A DNA stretch of 26,534 nucleotides, taken from positions 1 to 26,534 of the IMG/VR virus record IMGVR_UViG_3300036800_000139; one strand, written 5' to 3'. Of this stretch, positions 6,701-14,264 are shown in pieces (the first letter of the stretch is position 1; every line of letters starts with the position of its first letter). This stretch comes from a virus. The translations under genes and the position numbers were made by a program. Under the pieces are notes generated by a model that saw only the letters and a program-made list of their open reading frames with translations, searched no databases and had not been told where the DNA came from.

Positions 6701-8955
6701 AGTTCACCGCCAGCTGGCGCGACGTGGTGGCCAAGGCCAAGCGGCTCCGCAAGGGCGGCCGGGTCCGGATCACCCACGTCTCGGCCGGGATGGTGATCGG
6801 CGAGGTCGGCGGGGACCACGACGTCTACGAGTCCGGCATCCAGCGCCCCCCGGGCCGGCCGCAGACTATCCAGCACTGGGCCTGCGGCTGCCCGTGGGCC
6901 AGCTACCACCAGGACTCCAGCTACCCGGGCCGGCTGAACGGCCGGCCGTGCTCGCACGTCTACGCGCTCCAGCTGGAAGCCTCCGCCCGGAGCATGTTCG
7001 GCCGGGACCTCACCCAGGACCCGTCCGCCGACGAGGTGGGCGTGCCGCATCAGGTGGTGGTCAAGTCGATGCCGCCGTGGGGCGCGGGCGGCTGGGCGCA
7101 GACCTGGCTGGCCCCGGCGGCGAGCCTGCACAAGACCGCCGAGATGTTCTGCCCGGGGTGCTCTGGCGATAGGGACGACTACGGCCGTTGCATGGACTGC
7201 GGGCTCGTCTCCCGCGATCTGCGCCAGGAGCACCACCTGCCGGGAGCGGTAAACGTCCCGGCCTCGAAGATGGCCGGCCGGCACGAGCGGCCCGAGGCAG
7301 AGGACTGGGCCGAATCCCCCGAGGACGACACCGACTACGACTACTACGAGGGCGGCGGCGAGCCGAGCCCGTGGGGCGAGGGACGCCACCGCAGGCCGGC
7401 TCACGAGGCGGCGCTGGTCCTGGTGGCGGCCGGGGAGCCCCCGGCCGACGTCGAGCTGCTGGCCCGCACGGCCGGGATCGACCTGACCGCTGCGGCTAAC
7501 GACCCGTGGGGCGACAACAACTACGCCGAGCACCCGCCGGCCAAGCCGTACGGCGCCACCTCACCCCGGGACCCGGGCCAGAACCCGGCCAACACCGGAC
7601 CGCTGAACGCCCCCGACCCGGAAGACTGGGGCGAGATCCCCGACTCCGGCCTGATCGGCCCGATCACCTCCGAGAGTTCCCTGCCCGGCCTGGACCAGCC
7701 GGCCCAGGCGGTCCCGGACTCCCCGGGCGGCGCGGTGCCCTACGCGTACCGGACCAACACGGCGGGCCCGGCCACGGCGGCCGACCCGGCCGATCCCGGC
7801 GGGCTGTCGGTGGACGCGGCGCTCGACGACGACGCGCAGGGCCACGAGTACGAGCGGCACCTGATCGAGCACCACGGCGTCCCGGCTGACTGGGCCAGCC
7901 GGTGGGACCACGAGAAGCACCTGAACGACCACGACGAAGTGAACCAGATGGCTCACCGGGGCGACCCGCTGCCCGATGGCTACCGGCCGCACCCCTACCA
8001 CCAGACCGACTGGGAGCACCAGCGGGAACCGGGCAGCTGGCCGGACGCGGGGCACAGCCACAGCTTCACCGGGGCCGAGCACCGGGAGCTGCCCGACCAG
8101 ACCCCCGGCGCGGAGGTGCACCACCACCCCGAGTGCACTTGCCAGACCTGCGAATACAACCGCTACCACGCCAAGCACGCTGTCCAGCTGGCGGTCCAGG
8201 CAGGGCTCGCCGAGCTGGAGGCCAACATGGAAGCCTTCCAGGACGCCGGGGAAAGGGACCGGCAGCGGGCCGGGATCGACGGCACCGCCGGCGACGCCCA
8301 GGACATCCCGCACGCGTTCAGCGGCAATACCCCCTACTGCCGCTCGTGCCTGCTGTCACCGGACGCGGGAGTGCACCATCGCGGCGGGGCGCACAGCGAG
8401 TTCCACTCCACCCCGGAGCCGGCGCTGCCGGAGACCACAGCCGGCGTGGAAATGCCGGACACCGCCCAGGCGGGCCAGTTCGCGCTGGACCCGGGAGCCA
8501 CCGGGGGCGGGCCCGGGATGAGCCCCGACGACGAGAGCCTGAGCCCGTCGGACACCTCGATCCAGACGGTCGGCGAGGCGAACTTCGGCGGCAGTGACGA
8601 GCTGGCCGACAAGTCGTTCAGCGTGAGCCCGCACGAGACCGGAGCCGAGGCCTACTCCGATGACCCGGTCGCCCAGTTCCACGCCACGGCCGCCGCCCGG
8701 CAGTACGCAGGAGGAGGCGGGGCACCCGGGGGCGACGGCGAGATGGCCGCCGCCGCGAAGGCCTACCTGGCCAAGACGGCCGACGTGCTGCCCGACCACG
8801 AGGCCGCCGCGCTGATCTCCGAGGGCCGGGGCACCCGGGCCAGGAACCTGGACCTGCTCCAGCTGGAGGGGACCCACTACGAGGGTATCGACGACGAGCT
8901 GGGCAAGCGGGGCCTGAGCCTCGACTACTACGACGACGACCTGGCGGTGCTGTGA
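3766..8955 (+). CDS. Giant multidomain virion protein: SH3-like, GNAT-like, SWIM zinc and zinc-ribbon segments
   Basis: A 1729-residue protein starting with GTG behind GGGAGGCGGGA. Visible parts, in order: residues 23-75, an SH3/KOW-like beta segment (VVTIDGIAGRIQ...YQVVLDNGMGGGTYTSSQL); 85-330, acidic linkers; 460-545, a GNAT acetyltransferase-like fold with the acetyl-CoA loop G498-H-G-V-G502; 640-700, a His-rich segment with H-L-x3-H-G near 668; 800-960, acidic then Pro-rich disorder; 1000-1075, a SWIM zinc finger (C1040, C1042, C1062, H1064); 1129-1145, a CxxC/CxxC ribbon; 1360-1560, more His- and Cys-rich stretches including a second HLxxxHG. SWIM fingers bind nucleic acid or protein; GNATs acetylate amines. 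Lying between portal and protease, it may be a minor head or ejected protein, or a 'polyvalent' effector. The catalytic role is unproven. Confidence 0.75.
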   Translation: MERKIVRHAVGAAAHEAALDAEFHPGQRVVTIDGIAGRIQFATASFAPGVTEYQVVLDNGMGGGTYTSSQLRAVPDSYRAPSGPHGNLPAGVTAGLEAEAGEIHLASEDYPEMGQILHDRPDPAGLIRMIGSRRTADAYAQGYDERDDDPNGGEADTGMYWEAPGNQQWRDENLGEPPEPQIEDVPGYGQEEFAQNVMARLHQLEDADRLDAVATTINGEQIDGHGDAPEHGSRPRAQDPNAYDGESTEGQGDPDQDKPLSGMDDDTGNGATAGMFPAGVSAGDGMFGMSFGAAFGVDQDNWNDWNNFAADKPRGPRGDHDTDDEDELHYPEEHLKHEARVPWTGQERTELHSWDNGAAASAGDFVPSGNFTGRHPLQPHEQLSEPAQEVIQRELQAQAAVHPDIFCAVRHGGPCRYPEPMRVHGESLRHPRPRGFSSEIHPVDNDTRDLALRTVGLTPTHVLKGYHNGQHVGSLHYQQSDDGKAAYVTNLESHKTEGHGVGSAMMDDLYSHAHRSGMWINHGQRTTEGMNWWNSYREPHPEHNVHNAMPNQGIQASSEHPGVKSWQHYWDPREVAADMHFHSEVDPAGKHEPPRFNPHLYDETADYNRHWKGSTKQLPKEQDPFEGEAMRDAMRDMRAGGHGADEYHGWGDLAHTGATQSPDHHYARHLMDAHGYSEADVARVAVHGLHDMHGVLHQSGLASHTHSDLPRELAEGAHRHQTSQVADTFGKSVSRPVMQTMTRPEKGGHSGEFDPDQLSSTRVRAPEDVYDPAKLHAYYSSRRAEGGVRVRTNGPDDFTFHHVPDDAEDPANSLDEGDPGEDSALDNEQDKNGLENGEDPGQAPDGKDIGEDAGLGNETDPDGSRAVGNEPPGNLPAGVQPPAAPSGRPPSVPQSGDMPAETWPLATAPVQERPLPLSQGGKPSPSTKRSNPVKLQLPGAGGGAEVDGEKPGSDDKAASKEAALGAFTAAAGSQAFRFEFTASWRDVVAKAKRLRKGGRVRITHVSAGMVIGEVGGDHDVYESGIQRPPGRPQTIQHWACGCPWASYHQDSSYPGRLNGRPCSHVYALQLEASARSMFGRDLTQDPSADEVGVPHQVVVKSMPPWGAGGWAQTWLAPAASLHKTAEMFCPGCSGDRDDYGRCMDCGLVSRDLRQEHHLPGAVNVPASKMAGRHERPEAEDWAESPEDDTDYDYYEGGGEPSPWGEGRHRRPAHEAALVLVAAGEPPADVELLARTAGIDLTAAANDPWGDNNYAEHPPAKPYGATSPRDPGQNPANTGPLNAPDPEDWGEIPDSGLIGPITSESSLPGLDQPAQAVPDSPGGAVPYAYRTNTAGPATAADPADPGGLSVDAALDDDAQGHEYERHLIEHHGVPADWASRWDHEKHLNDHDEVNQMAHRGDPLPDGYRPHPYHQTDWEHQREPGSWPDAGHSHSFTGAEHRELPDQTPGAEVHHHPECTCQTCEYNRYHAKHAVQLAVQAGLAELEANMEAFQDAGERDRQRAGIDGTAGDAQDIPHAFSGNTPYCRSCLLSPDAGVHHRGGAHSEFHSTPEPALPETTAGVEMPDTAQAGQFALDPGATGGGPGMSPDDESLSPSDTSIQTVGEANFGGSDELADKSFSVSPHETGAEAYSDDPVAQFHATAAARQYAGGGGAPGGDGEMAAAAKAYLAKTADVLPDHEAAALISEGRGTRARNLDLLQLEGTHYEGIDDELGKRGLSLDYYDDDLAVL

Positions 8956-9236
8956 TGCTCGCGTACCGGCTGGAGATGCACACCCCCGAGCAGATCGCCG
9001 CGCAGGACCCGTTCGCTGGCGGCGGGGTGCGCCTGTTTACCGCCGGACTCGCTCAGGCCCCGGCCGAGCCTGTCATCACCGAACTATTCGGAGCCGTCCC
9101 TTACGTGACCTTCCCCGGCTGTGTGTGGCTGGATGGCCGCGTGTTCCCCGGGGGAGTGACGGCCGAGACGGCACGGGCAATCTGGCGGGAGCGCGTGTTT
9201 CCCGAGCAGCGAGACGGGGGCGATGGTGGCCGATGA
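8955..9236 (+). CDS. Unknown small protein coupled to giant gene
   Basis: A 93-residue protein whose ATG overlaps the giant gene's stop as TGATG, so it is probably translated by re-initiation. It has no clear signal peptide or membrane helix; the middle reads as short strands (VITELFGAVPYVTFPGCVWLDGRV) and the end is Gly- and Asp-rich. I recognise no family. It overlaps the next gene by 14 nt, placing it in one transcript with the giant protein. Confidence 0.6.
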   Translation: MLAYRLEMHTPEQIAAQDPFAGGGVRLFTAGLAQAPAEPVITELFGAVPYVTFPGCVWLDGRVFPGGVTAETARAIWRERVFPEQRDGGDGGR

Positions 9237-9546
9237 CCCAACCAACTGGGAACTCGCGCGTCGGCTCGACCAGATCTGGCAGCTGATCAATGCCCGGATC
9301 GGACGGGACGAATACGCTGAATACCAGCGGGGAGTAGATAGAAGGTATGAGGAGGCGCAGCACGATATCGAGAACCTGAGGCACAGGCACGACACCGACC
9401 TCGCCGAGATCCGGGTGTGGATCGCGGAAGAGCTGAAAAAGATCAGCGAGAGAAGCCAGTGGCGGATCACCATCATCATGGGCAGCTTGTCTGTCCTTGC
9501 CGCCGTCGCCAGCATTCTTGTCACCATTTGGCTCAAGAAAGGATAA
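9223..9546 (+). CDS. Coiled-coil protein with C-terminal membrane anchor (holin/XhlA-like topology)
   Basis: A 107-residue protein. Residues 8-78 are charged and helical with heptad-like spacing (RRLDQIWQLINARI, YEEAQHDIENLRHRHDTDLAEI, VWIAEELKKISERS). One hydrophobic helix follows at about 82-103 (ITIIMGSLSVLAAVASILVTIW), and it ends in LKKG. A cytoplasmic coiled coil plus a single C-terminal membrane segment is the layout of XhlA-type and some actinophage holin-associated proteins. The next gene also encodes a membrane or exported protein, and a cell-wall-type hydrolase gene follows on the other strand, so a lysis role is plausible; a structural or membrane-anchoring role is the alternative. 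Confidence 0.65.
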   Translation: MVADDPTNWELARRLDQIWQLINARIGRDEYAEYQRGVDRRYEEAQHDIENLRHRHDTDLAEIRVWIAEELKKISERSQWRITIIMGSLSVLAAVASILVTIWLKKG

Positions 9547-9550
9547 GTTT

Positions 9551-9988
9551 ATGCACCTTTGGGCGCATAGAGTTCTCCAAGTAGGTATCATGCCGCTAAT
9601 TGTTATTTCCGCTATGGCCGTTGAGACCAGCGTCTTGCAATCGCACTCTGCGCCGCCTCCGGCCGCGCTCGGAGGCCACGGCCTGCCGCCCGTCGAGCCG
9701 CATCCCCGGCCGTCATCCCGGGCGTCGGCCACGCCCGGCCCCACCAGCAGCCTGCTCCCGGTGAGAAGCGGGACACCGAATCCCGGCCTCCGGCTGGTCG
9801 CCACCCAATCCTCTTCGTCCCCGCAGCTAAGCCCTACACCGCCGGCCCGGCGGAGCACGCCGCCGCAGCCGGCACCCAGCCCGGCGCCCACTGTGACCGT
9901 GACCGGCAGCCCGCAGCCGTCGCCGGGCCCGGTGCCCACGTGCATCGTGAAGCTGCTGGGCGTCGGCGTGTGCTTTGGGGGGAACTAG
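9551..9988 (+). CDS. Membrane-anchored or secreted Pro/Ser-rich protein
   Basis: A 145-residue protein; ATG at 9551 follows AAAGGATAAG. After a short basic N-terminus, residues 9-25 form a hydrophobic signal or anchor (VLQVGIMPLIVISAMAV). About 95 residues of Pro, Ser and Thr linker follow (SPQLSPTPPARRSTPPQPAP and similar), and the end (TCIVKLLGVGVCFGG) has two Cys that could form a disulfide outside the cell. The linker length and composition would suit spanning the actinobacterial envelope, so a spanin-like or surface role is possible but unproven. Its stop overlaps the convergent reverse gene by 4 nt. Confidence 0.6.
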   Translation: MHLWAHRVLQVGIMPLIVISAMAVETSVLQSHSAPPPAALGGHGLPPVEPHPRPSSRASATPGPTSSLLPVRSGTPNPGLRLVATQSSSSPQLSPTPPARRSTPPQPAPSPAPTVTVTGSPQPSPGPVPTCIVKLLGVGVCFGGN

Positions 9989-10551
9989 GCAGCCCAGAGC
10001 TGCCGGTCGTTCCAGTCCCACCAGTCTGCGGGCATGCACATCCGCTCGGTGCCGAGATCCGGGTGCGCCCAGCCGACCGCAGGCAGGCCGTAGAGCATCG
10101 CGGCGAGGTTGGAGCAGAACACCTCGCCGGGCAGCTTGCCGTGGTCGGCGGGCCAGCGCCACAGGTGATCGAGCACAGCAGCCAGGTCCACAGCGTGCAG
10201 CGCGTCGAGCCCCTCCTCAGCTATCCCGACCCAGTCGTACCGCACGCCAATCGTCTTGGCCGCGCTGGCCAGGAAGACCGGCAGACGGCTCAGGTCCCGG
10301 GGCTGGTCGTGGTTGCTGCGGGTCCGGCTGTCGCGCAGGAACGGGGTGCAGTCCACCAGCCCGACGCCGCCGGGCTCCCCCTGGATACCCATCCAGCGGC
10401 CCAGCTTGTCCTGGTGCGTAATGATGATGACGTGGTTGGCGACGGCTGGCTTGCCTTCCATCGCCTCGCTGACCCGGATCGCGTTGGCGGTGAAGCTGCG
10501 GCTGGTCCAGACGGCGAGCACGTCGCTGGGGGAGGGTTCAAGCGGGGGCAT
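9985..10551 (-). CDS. Permuted NlpC/P60 (YiiX/YaeF-like) cysteine hydrolase
   Basis: A 188-residue protein starting at ATG 10551 behind AAAGGACC. The order of motifs is His first (NH40VIIITHQD), a central GVRYDWVG segment near residue 105, then the Cys helix (FC146SNLAAMLYG). This is the circularly permuted papain-like arrangement of YiiX/YaeF and lecithin-retinol-acyltransferase-type enzymes, in which Cys and His form the catalytic pair; family members cleave peptide or amide bonds in peptidoglycan or lipids. It ends the reverse fibre operon, only 14 nt after the fibre gene, so it may act at adsorption, entry or lysis. There is no signal peptide, as expected for a phage endolysin-like or virion enzyme. 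Confidence 0.68.
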   Translation of the reverse strand: MPPLEPSPSDVLAVWTSRSFTANAIRVSEAMEGKPAVANHVIIITHQDKLGRWMGIQGEPGGVGLVDCTPFLRDSRTRSNHDQPRDLSRLPVFLASAAKTIGVRYDWVGIAEEGLDALHAVDLAAVLDHLWRWPADHGKLPGEVFCSNLAAMLYGLPAVGWAHPDLGTERMCMPADWWDWNDRQLWAA

Positions 10552-10565
10552 CGCTGGTCCTTTCA

Positions 10566-13229
10566 TTACTGAACGGGAAGGCCGAAACCGGAGACATGCA
10601 GCCAAAGGGCGTAGGCGGCATCGGCCTGCGCGTCCGCCTGGTACGCCTTGAAGAAGGCCGGCGCGGCCTGGATCGGGTCGCCGGTTGATTTGGCCTCGCG
10701 CCAGAACTGCCATAGCCGCAAGGCGATGTTCAGCTTTTTCTGGTAGTCGGCCCAGAGCCAGTCCGCCGTCGGCGGGCTGATGATCCAGCTCGCGGTCAGC
10801 ACGCCGGTCCCGGACAGGACCGCCGATCCGGGCACCGGGATGATCGGGGCGCTGCTGAGCGAGCCCGAGCCGAGAAGCACGATCATCTCGCTGAGAGTCA
10901 GCGCTGCATTTGCTGCCAGCGTCCCGGACCCGGACAGGGACAGCGGGGGCGCGATGATCAGCCCGGCGGCGCTGAACAGGCCCTCTCCGGACAGCGCTGC
11001 GCCGCCGTTGGCCGTGATGCTCGTGCCGACAGCCAGGGTGCCAGATCCGGAAATCAAGGCCAGCGCGTTGAAGACGCGCACGCCAGCGCCGCCCAGGGTT
11101 CCCTGCCCGGACAAATTGACTGCCGCAAGAATGAGTGGCATGCCCCCCAGTGAGCCTGTCCCGGCCAGCGCTGCGGCGGCTGCGAGAACGGGGGCCGCGC
11201 TGAACGATCCCAGCCCGGCCAGCGGAACGGCCGGCGCGAACGCCGGGGCCGCGCTGAACGATCCCAGCCCGGCCAGCACGGTGCCGGACCGGAACGCCGG
11301 GGCCAGGACCAGCGAGCCAGACCCGGCTAGCACGGCCCCTGCTACAAAGCGCGCGGAGGACACGGCCAGCGAGCCGGATCCGGCCAGCACGGCAAAGTTG
11401 AAGCCGGAGACCATGGCGCTCAGCGTGCCGGTGCCGGACAGGGCTGCCGCCCAGCCGATTGTTTCGGCTGCCGACAGCGTGCCCTGCCCGGCCAGCGGCA
11501 TTGAGCCGGGGTAAACCGCCCCTGCGCTCAGCACCCCTGATCCGGAGAGAATCGCGATTACCCCGGCGATTTCAGCAGTGTGCAGGGTGCCCGATCCGGA
11601 CAGCACCGCAGCCGGCGTGAACACCGGAGAATCTGCCAGTGTCCCGGCGCCAGCCAGCGCCGCCGCTGCGCTGAACCTGGAGGTAGCGCTCAGCAAGCCA
11701 GTTCCTGCCAGCGCTGCCGCCCCGGCGAACCTGGATGGCAGGGAAAGCGTGCCAGAACCGGATAGGACGATGGAGCCGAACTGGGAGGTGTCCGGTCCGA
11801 ACCAGCCGGCGCCGGTCAGGCCGATGCTGTCGTGGTAAATCCCGGCCCAGGTCTGCGCGGTCGCGGCCTGCGCGCCAAACGCGGCCACGTTGACCGGGCT
11901 GCTGCTGGTAATCGTGCCAGAGACGGTCTCGTCCGGGGTGGTGCCGGAGAAGTTGGAGCCGTAGAAGCACCGGAGCGTGACGCTGTAGGCAGAGCCGTTG
12001 TAAGAGACCTGGCATTCGTATCTGTTCCTGGTCCCGGCGGTGACCGCCGTCGCGGCCTGCCCCTGCCAGGCCCCGGCCCCCAGGTCCCTGATGCCCAGCT
12101 TCCCGGTGGTGTCCATGCAGATGCCCCATACGTCTACCGACGCGAGGTCGTCCTGGAACTTAGACAGCCGCATCAGGACTGGCGGCAATGATGCGATTGA
12201 GAAATAGTCCCGGACGTACCAGGGCACCGACGAGGCGTTGAAGCCGAGAGCGAACGAGTCCCGCCATTCCAGCGTGGTGGTCGAATTTCCCGCCAGTGGG
12301 GTGCCGCCGGCCAGCGTGCCGATAATGGCGCCGGCCGAGGAGTAGGCGGGCAGCGTGGCGGATCCGCCCAGCGAATCCCACGGGCTGCCTGACAGGCCCC
12401 CGGAGTTGGCCACGCTGATCACGGTGCCGCTGCTGCCGCCCTCGAAGCTGTTGGTCAGCGTGGCCTGGACCGTGGGACTGGCCGTCAGGGCGCCCGAGCC
12501 GGACAGGGCGGCAGCAGCCGGGCGGGTGCCTGCCGCTGCCAGGGAGCCACTCCCGGACAGGGCCGCTGATCCTGAGAACGAGCCGGCCTGGAACGTCCAC
12601 ATGACCCCGCGCCACGCGGCGGAGACGATGGTCAGGGTGGATGTCTGCGCCGTGCCGGAGCCCCCGGTCAGCACGTCGTACGCCATCGTGTTGTACGGGT
12701 TGGTCCCGCTCTGCCAGATACCAACCGAGGTGAACGGGCTGTTGATCGTGGGGCTTCCGCCGCTGCCGGCGGTCACGAACCCGGCGATGCAGGTCTCGTT
12801 GGCAGCAGCGGGGGTGGCCGAAACCGACGGGGTAGTGGAGGTGCCGGTGGTGACGGTGCTGATCTGATCGACAGCACCGACCCCTGGGGCGTCAGCAGCG
12901 ATCAGCTCGACGTTGCCGCTGACCGCAGCGGTGGTCAGCGTCCAGGTGTCCGTCACTGCCAGGCCGGCGGTCGGGCCGCCGCCGGAGCCCCCTGTAGCGC
13001 CGGGGCTCCGGAACCCGTACAGCATCGGGCTGGCGGTCGTGAATGACTTGTCCAGGGTGTACTGGTTGCCCTGGGAATCGGTCAGCGCTGAGACCGTGCA
13101 GCTGGTGTTGTTGACGCTGATGACGACCAGCAGCGTGTCGCCCGGCGAGGTGGCGGCGGTGACTGCGTAAGAACGGCTGGAAAGCGACGAGCTTACGGTC
13201 GATCCGCCGATCTGGGACGGGTTGGCCAT
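10566..13229 (-). CDS. Large tail-fibre-like protein with about 20 L(S/A)GSGxL repeats
   Basis: An 887-residue protein, ATG at 13229 behind GAGGG. Residues 1-215 form a Ser/Thr/Gly beta-rich head that starts ANPSQIGGSTVSS and looks like phage or cell-surface adhesin domains. Residues about 250-475 resemble a LamG/concanavalin-type beta-sandwich (RDSFALGFN, YVRDYFSIASLPP, GIRDLGAGAW, YECQVSYNGSAYSVTLRCFY). Two repeats lie before this and eighteen after it, each about 17-20 residues with core L(S/A)G-x-G-x-L(S/A). The last 65 residues are helical and aromatic (DWLWADYQKKLNIALRLWQFW) and may be a trimerisation or attachment tip. Such proteins bind host surface polymers. A receptor-binding or fibre role is inferred from composition and neighbours. 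Confidence 0.72.
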   Translation of the reverse strand: MANPSQIGGSTVSSSLSSRSYAVTAATSPGDTLLVVISVNNTSCTVSALTDSQGNQYTLDKSFTTASPMLYGFRSPGATGGSGGGPTAGLAVTDTWTLTTAAVSGNVELIAADAPGVGAVDQISTVTTGTSTTPSVSATPAAANETCIAGFVTAGSGGSPTINSPFTSVGIWQSGTNPYNTMAYDVLTGGSGTAQTSTLTIVSAAWRGVMWTFQAGSFSGSAALSGSGSLAAAGTRPAAAALSGSGALTASPTVQATLTNSFEGGSSGTVISVANSGGLSGSPWDSLGGSATLPAYSSAGAIIGTLAGGTPLAGNSTTTLEWRDSFALGFNASSVPWYVRDYFSIASLPPVLMRLSKFQDDLASVDVWGICMDTTGKLGIRDLGAGAWQGQAATAVTAGTRNRYECQVSYNGSAYSVTLRCFYGSNFSGTTPDETVSGTITSSSPVNVAAFGAQAATAQTWAGIYHDSIGLTGAGWFGPDTSQFGSIVLSGSGTLSLPSRFAGAAALAGTGLLSATSRFSAAAALAGAGTLADSPVFTPAAVLSGSGTLHTAEIAGVIAILSGSGVLSAGAVYPGSMPLAGQGTLSAAETIGWAAALSGTGTLSAMVSGFNFAVLAGSGSLAVSSARFVAGAVLAGSGSLVLAPAFRSGTVLAGLGSFSAAPAFAPAVPLAGLGSFSAAPVLAAAAALAGTGSLGGMPLILAAVNLSGQGTLGGAGVRVFNALALISGSGTLAVGTSITANGGAALSGEGLFSAAGLIIAPPLSLSGSGTLAANAALTLSEMIVLLGSGSLSSAPIIPVPGSAVLSGTGVLTASWIISPPTADWLWADYQKKLNIALRLWQFWREAKSTGDPIQAAPAFFKAYQADAQADAAYALWLHVSGFGLPVQ
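10770..11780 (-). repeat. Tandem 51-60 bp coding repeats of the fibre gene
   Basis: Eighteen consecutive units encode variants of ALSGSGTLSA plus 7-10 variable residues; two more units lie outside this span near 12480-12570. Units are diverged at DNA level, except that two adjacent ones near 11190-11270 encode the same GLGSFSAAP core, indicating recent duplication. Confidence 0.85.
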
Positions 13230-13269
13230 ACGTCACCCGCCCTCTGGATTGATCAGCAGTGCCGGGGTG

Positions 13270-13773
13270 TCACCAGGCGGAGCCGTCGGCGGTGATCGAG
13301 CCCGCCGCAAAGCTGAGGGTGTTTCCGTTGGCCAGAGTGATCGAGGTAATAGCGCCCTGGAGGATGCGCTGTTTGGTGCCGGAGGAGTCCCAGATCTCGA
13401 CGGCCACCACGGCGGTCCACGCAGCGCCGGCGGTCCAGTTGACCGCATTCGAGCTGGCCGACACCCCGTTCACCGGGGCGCCGAACGCCGAGGAGCCCAT
13501 CGTGTTGCCGAGCGCGGTGTAGCCGGTGGCCGACAGCTCGGTGCCGTTGGAGGTGTTAGAGCCTTGCGCGGTCATCAGCCGCAGGAAGTAAGGCGGCGTG
13601 AAGGTGAACGCCGATCCTCCGCCAGTGCCGGGGCTGATGGTGAACGCCGTGCTGGAGGTGAGGATCGCCTGGAGCAGCTTGGCGACCACGTTGGTCCGGT
13701 CGGTCATGTTGGCGCCGAGGAACGTCAGCCGCCAGATCAGCAGCGCGCTCGCCACCCGTGTCCAGGTCTTCAT
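13270..13773 (-). CDS. Phage minor structural/fibre-like protein
   Basis: A 167-residue protein. ATG at 13773 overlaps the upstream stop as TAATG, supporting this start; an internal start at MTDRTNVV (13707) is the alternative. The body begins TDRTNVVAKLLQAIL and continues with YFLRLMTAQGSNTSNGTELSATGYTAL and later AWTAVVAVEIWDSSG, GAITSITLANGNTLSFAAG. The 'xANGTELxGxGYxR/L' pattern and the late strands match small fibre-type or tail-associated proteins common in actinophages, where similar modules are usually encoded beside fibres. It lies 40 nt upstream of the large fibre gene. The exact virion location is not known. Confidence 0.65.
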   Translation of the reverse strand: MKTWTRVASALLIWRLTFLGANMTDRTNVVAKLLQAILTSSTAFTISPGTGGGSAFTFTPPYFLRLMTAQGSNTSNGTELSATGYTALGNTMGSSAFGAPVNGVSASSNAVNWTAGAAWTAVVAVEIWDSSGTKQRILQGAITSITLANGNTLSFAAGSITADGSAW

Positions 13774-14096
13774 TACTGCGCCGCTCCTACCTTTACAGCC
13801 CCCGGCAGCGGGGTAACCGTGATCGGCCGGCAGACCGTGCAGCCCGGATCGTCCTGGGTGCAGTGGCCGCCGGGGCACGCCTCGCCGTGCGGGGTGCGCA
13901 GGGTGCAGTCCAGACCGTCGTTGTCCTTGTGGCAGGGCACCCCCGGGTGGCCCGCCTCGATACCCGGGCAGGCGTTGGCGGCCCGGCCGTGGTGGTGATC
14001 CAGGGTGCAGCAGCCGCAGTTGAGCGCGGCATCCGGGTCGCTGAGATCCTGGACCGTGGTCCAGGCACCACAGCGGGGGCAGTGGAGGTGGAACAT
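13773..14096 (-). CDS. Cys/His-rich zinc-binding small protein
   Basis: A 107-residue protein with 13 Cys and several His in about 90 residues: HCPRC near residue 5, LNCGCCTLDHHH near 26, then C-x-G..HPGVPC, CHKDND, LDC, EACPGGHCTQDDPGC and TVC. The spacing fits two or three zinc-binding units. The last 15 residues are plain hydrophobic and basic. ATG at 14096 lies behind GGAGG at a 10-nt gap; longer forms reading back through the divergent gene are rejected. It opens the reverse fibre operon. Function is unknown; an adaptor or nucleic-acid-binding role is possible. Confidence 0.6.
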   Translation of the reverse strand: MFHLHCPRCGAWTTVQDLSDPDAALNCGCCTLDHHHGRAANACPGIEAGHPGVPCHKDNDGLDCTLRTPHGEACPGGHCTQDDPGCTVCRPITVTPLPGAVKVGAAQ

Positions 14097-14191
14097 GCCT
14101 GCGAGGCCTCCGTCACGATGGGCGTCTCTGCTCCTTCCGGGCCGCCGGGTCCCCGCTGCTACAGCCGGCGCCGTTTTGTTTCGTCGTTCTG

Positions 14192-14221
14192 TTGACCCGA
14201 TACAAGGTTTCTTGGTATGCT
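14192..14221 (+). promoter_or_regulatory. Forward promoter with operator-like palindrome in its spacer (copy 2)
   Basis: TTGACC (14192-14197), 18-nt spacer and TATGCT (14216-14221) form a good sigma-A-type promoter for the gene at 14265. The palindrome ATACAAGGTTTCTTGG occupies 14200-14215, exactly between the boxes, which is where a repressor would exclude polymerase. The whole element lies in the gap between divergent operons. Confidence 0.7.
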
Positions 14222-14264
14222 CTTCGTAGCGAAGACGAGCAGCCGCAGCGGACGAGGAGACAGC

